This document shows positions 17,430 to 19,063 of a stretch of DNA of 19,063 nucleotides, in pieces (the first letter of the stretch is position 1; each line of letters begins with the position of its first letter). The notes under the pieces were generated by a model, which was given only the letters and a program-made list of their open reading frames with translations, had not been told where the DNA came from and did no database searches. Origin of the DNA: Cadophora sp. MPI-SDFR-AT-0126 (taxonomy: Eukaryota; Ascomycota; Leotiomycetes; Helotiales; Ploettnerulaceae); NCBI GenBank assembly GCA_020747065.1, contig JAGMVK010000038.1, positions 1-19,063 on the forward strand. The letters are read 5' to 3'. A program made the translations under genes and the position numbers.

Positions 17430-18223
17430 TACTATATTAAGATATAATCGAAAGTTAACTAGGTATCCTATTTACCCTTAATATTAAGGTTTTAAATATA
17501 ATAACTTATGAATTACTCCAGATTATTCTCGTCGATTTCTAGTACTATAACGCTATAGGGTCTTACTTATCGTTCACTAAACTCTCGCTAAACACGCTGT
17601 TTATAACGCTCCTCCAGTAAATAAATATCGCGGATTTTAAGATTAGTAAGACAAACCTCTACATTAATATAGTTACTTTCCTACGTAGAATATAGCCTAC
17701 GGATTTAAATAGATTTATGAAAATATAAACTATTATTCCAGGCTTCTATATCCAACGCTTAATTCATATCCACGTTAAGGTACAAACTAATTAAGTCCTC
17801 GCCCCTAATAGTACTATCTCTACTAGTAATAGAGTTAGTACTAAGCAGATTTATATCCCTAATAATATTACGCTAGAGTTAATAGCTATTAAGTCTTATA
17901 CCTCTTACACTACTATTAATTGCATTACTAATACTAATAACTATATTTTTAGGTAGGGGTTTATAAATAGGTATAATCCTATCATTAATTTAGTCATTAC
18001 GGATGGCGTTAATATGGCGAATAGAAGTCAGTTTGATTATTATTGAGCTAATAGAATAAAGCTAACTAGCGTAGTTATCAGGTATATTACTATTAGGATT
18101 AATACTACTAATATTTAGACTAGGAGTTTATCCAGTACGCTAAGTAAGGCCCGAGGAGGGCAAGGGTATAAAGGATAGTTAGAGGGTAGCGAGAGTGAGA
18201 ATTTAGAATTTTATTACTTTTGA
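17430..18223 (+). pseudogene. RIP-inactivated intradiol ring-cleavage dioxygenase
   Basis: A single plus frame reads DIIESQLGILFTLNIKVLN, then VDFQYYNAIGSYLSF (the V-D-x-W-H-x-N-A-x-G-x-Y-S region), NTLFITLLQ, TFLRRIQPTDLN, then PGFYIQRLIHIHVKV, YTSYTTIN and TNTNNYIF, and ends in a Ser/Thr/Gly-rich tail at TGA 18,221-18,223. This order matches fungal secreted dioxygenases of the protocatechuate 3,4-dioxygenase fold (open aromatic rings between adjacent hydroxyls using Fe(III)). The Tyr and the His-x-His iron ligands are kept in PGFY...HIH; the Trp-His of the earlier motif is now Gln/stop-Tyr, and the first Tyr ligand region near 17,430 is lost. About 10-12 stops, all of the CAA/CAG/TGG type, kill it. 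Signal peptide and true start are not visible. A second, active copy elsewhere would explain why RIP hit it. Confidence 0.8.
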
Positions 18224-18775
18224 AATTTGTTTTAGTAAATATATCTTAGGCGTAAAGTATAAAAGACTTTTAATACTTCCTTTCTTAGTATCCTAGCTAT
18301 AAAGGTGGAAGGAATTATATAATCTCTGTAAGAAATAAGAGGTCTCTCATACGTATAAATACTCGATAAAGTAGTAAGGTCTGCGAAGAGCGTCTTTAAT
18401 TTTACTAAAGACCTTCTTATAAAAGAAATTAAATAACTTTGTAAGCCATTGAAGTTATATTATTCTCTCTTAATATATATCTATAAGTTATGAAACTTCT
18501 CCCGCGCTACCTCCTTTCTATAATTTTTAGGCTAGTACTAGTTATTTACTAGTAATATATTTCATATATTCCTATGTATATCTGTAAACAGTTTTCATTC
18601 TCCTTGTAAAAGTAGCGCTCTAATTTAGCCTGGTATTATTAATATCTTAGATCTTTTGGCTATTTAAGTACACGTTTATATCAAATTAAACATTATGCTA
18701 GCTTTGAAAATCGCTGAAAATAGTTTAATTAAAACAGCGTAGCTGTAATATAAAAAGGCGGGAAAATAGGAAAGC
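18224..18775. other. AT-rich spacer, no gene seen
   Basis: Between the dioxygenase relic and the right-edge gene. AT-rich, RIP-like composition, no reading frame I could support on either strand, no repeats of note. Confidence 0.4.
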
Positions 18776-18779
18776 TTAG

Positions 18780-19063
18780 ATAAAGAAAGGTATTAATACT
18801 ATCTCCTAAACTTGCACTATAGAATAACTTAAACTATCCTATTGGATTAGTTTCTCTACTTCAACGTCCTATGCTTTTGTGTCTTTACCTTAATAAGTGG
18901 CTCCTTAAGTAGAAAGCTTCTTCACTAAGTCCTTACTACTAACTATTCCTCTCTTTAATAGAACTAAGACTATTAGTAACCCATCCGTATAAAGCTTCTC
19001 CGCGCTTAGTCTTAACCCCTTATAAGCCCCTTCTTCCTTAACGTATATAAAGTAAAAGGTACC
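18780..19063 (-). pseudogene. Edge fragment of RIP-degraded gene, unknown family
   Basis: A minus frame entering from the right edge reads GLRLSAEKLYTDGLLIVLVL, then KDLVKKLS and GKDTKA-stop-DVEVEKLI with TAA or TAG stops at likely Q codons, ending near 18,780. The first 57 codons (GGTACC start to about 18,893) are stop-free. No domain is recognised; too short for assignment. Confidence 0.4.

Overview
The window looks like an AT-rich, gene-dead stretch of a filamentous ascomycete genome, probably subtelomeric or centromere-like heterochromatin. The evidence is compositional and structural. TpA is very common, while CpA and TpG are scarce on both strands. Long reading frames are broken almost only by TAA, TAG and TGA at positions where CAA, CAG, TGG or CGA would read through. 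That is the footprint of repeat-induced point mutation (RIP). A fungal-type short intron with a TACTAAC branch site and degenerate TTAGGG-like repeats fit this. I see no clearly intact protein gene, tRNA, rRNA or CRISPR array.

Layout. 1-~500 (-): RIP-damaged gene start resembling the C2H2/DUF3505-type proteins of fungi. ~856-2445: a 1.6-kb GC-rich tract almost without T on the + strand (three T in 1,590 bases), preceded by a GAAA microsatellite. ~2465-4440 (-): RIP-dead gene with a basic NLS-like patch and internal repeats. 4440-4920: a spacer between divergent genes, with palindromes. 4920-8340 (+): a long RIP-dead reading frame or frames. 8500-12850 (-): about 4.3 kb of RIP-dead coding sequence, two blocks in two frames. 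13284-13740: C-rich 12-mers, then three satellite units combining mini-hairpins with 12-bp TTAGGG-like arrays. 13777-14265 (+): a less mutated reverse-transcriptase-like C-terminal remnant ending in a 23-bp minisatellite (14271-14473). 14605-15180 (+): hAT transposase C-terminus with a recognisable intron. ~16280-17070 (-): another degraded gene with a 212-bp TIR element beside or inside it. 17256-17352: small GC island with a hairpin. 17430-18223 (+): RIP-killed intradiol ring-cleavage dioxygenase. 18780-19063 (-): edge of another degraded gene.

The parts do not form a working pathway. They read as a graveyard of duplicated transposon-related genes and one metabolic gene inactivated by RIP, with a few GC-rich islands that escaped it. 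The most unusual feature is the nearly T-free tract. It interrupts, yet keeps in register, a single minus-strand reading frame that can be followed from about 4,015 to the left edge.
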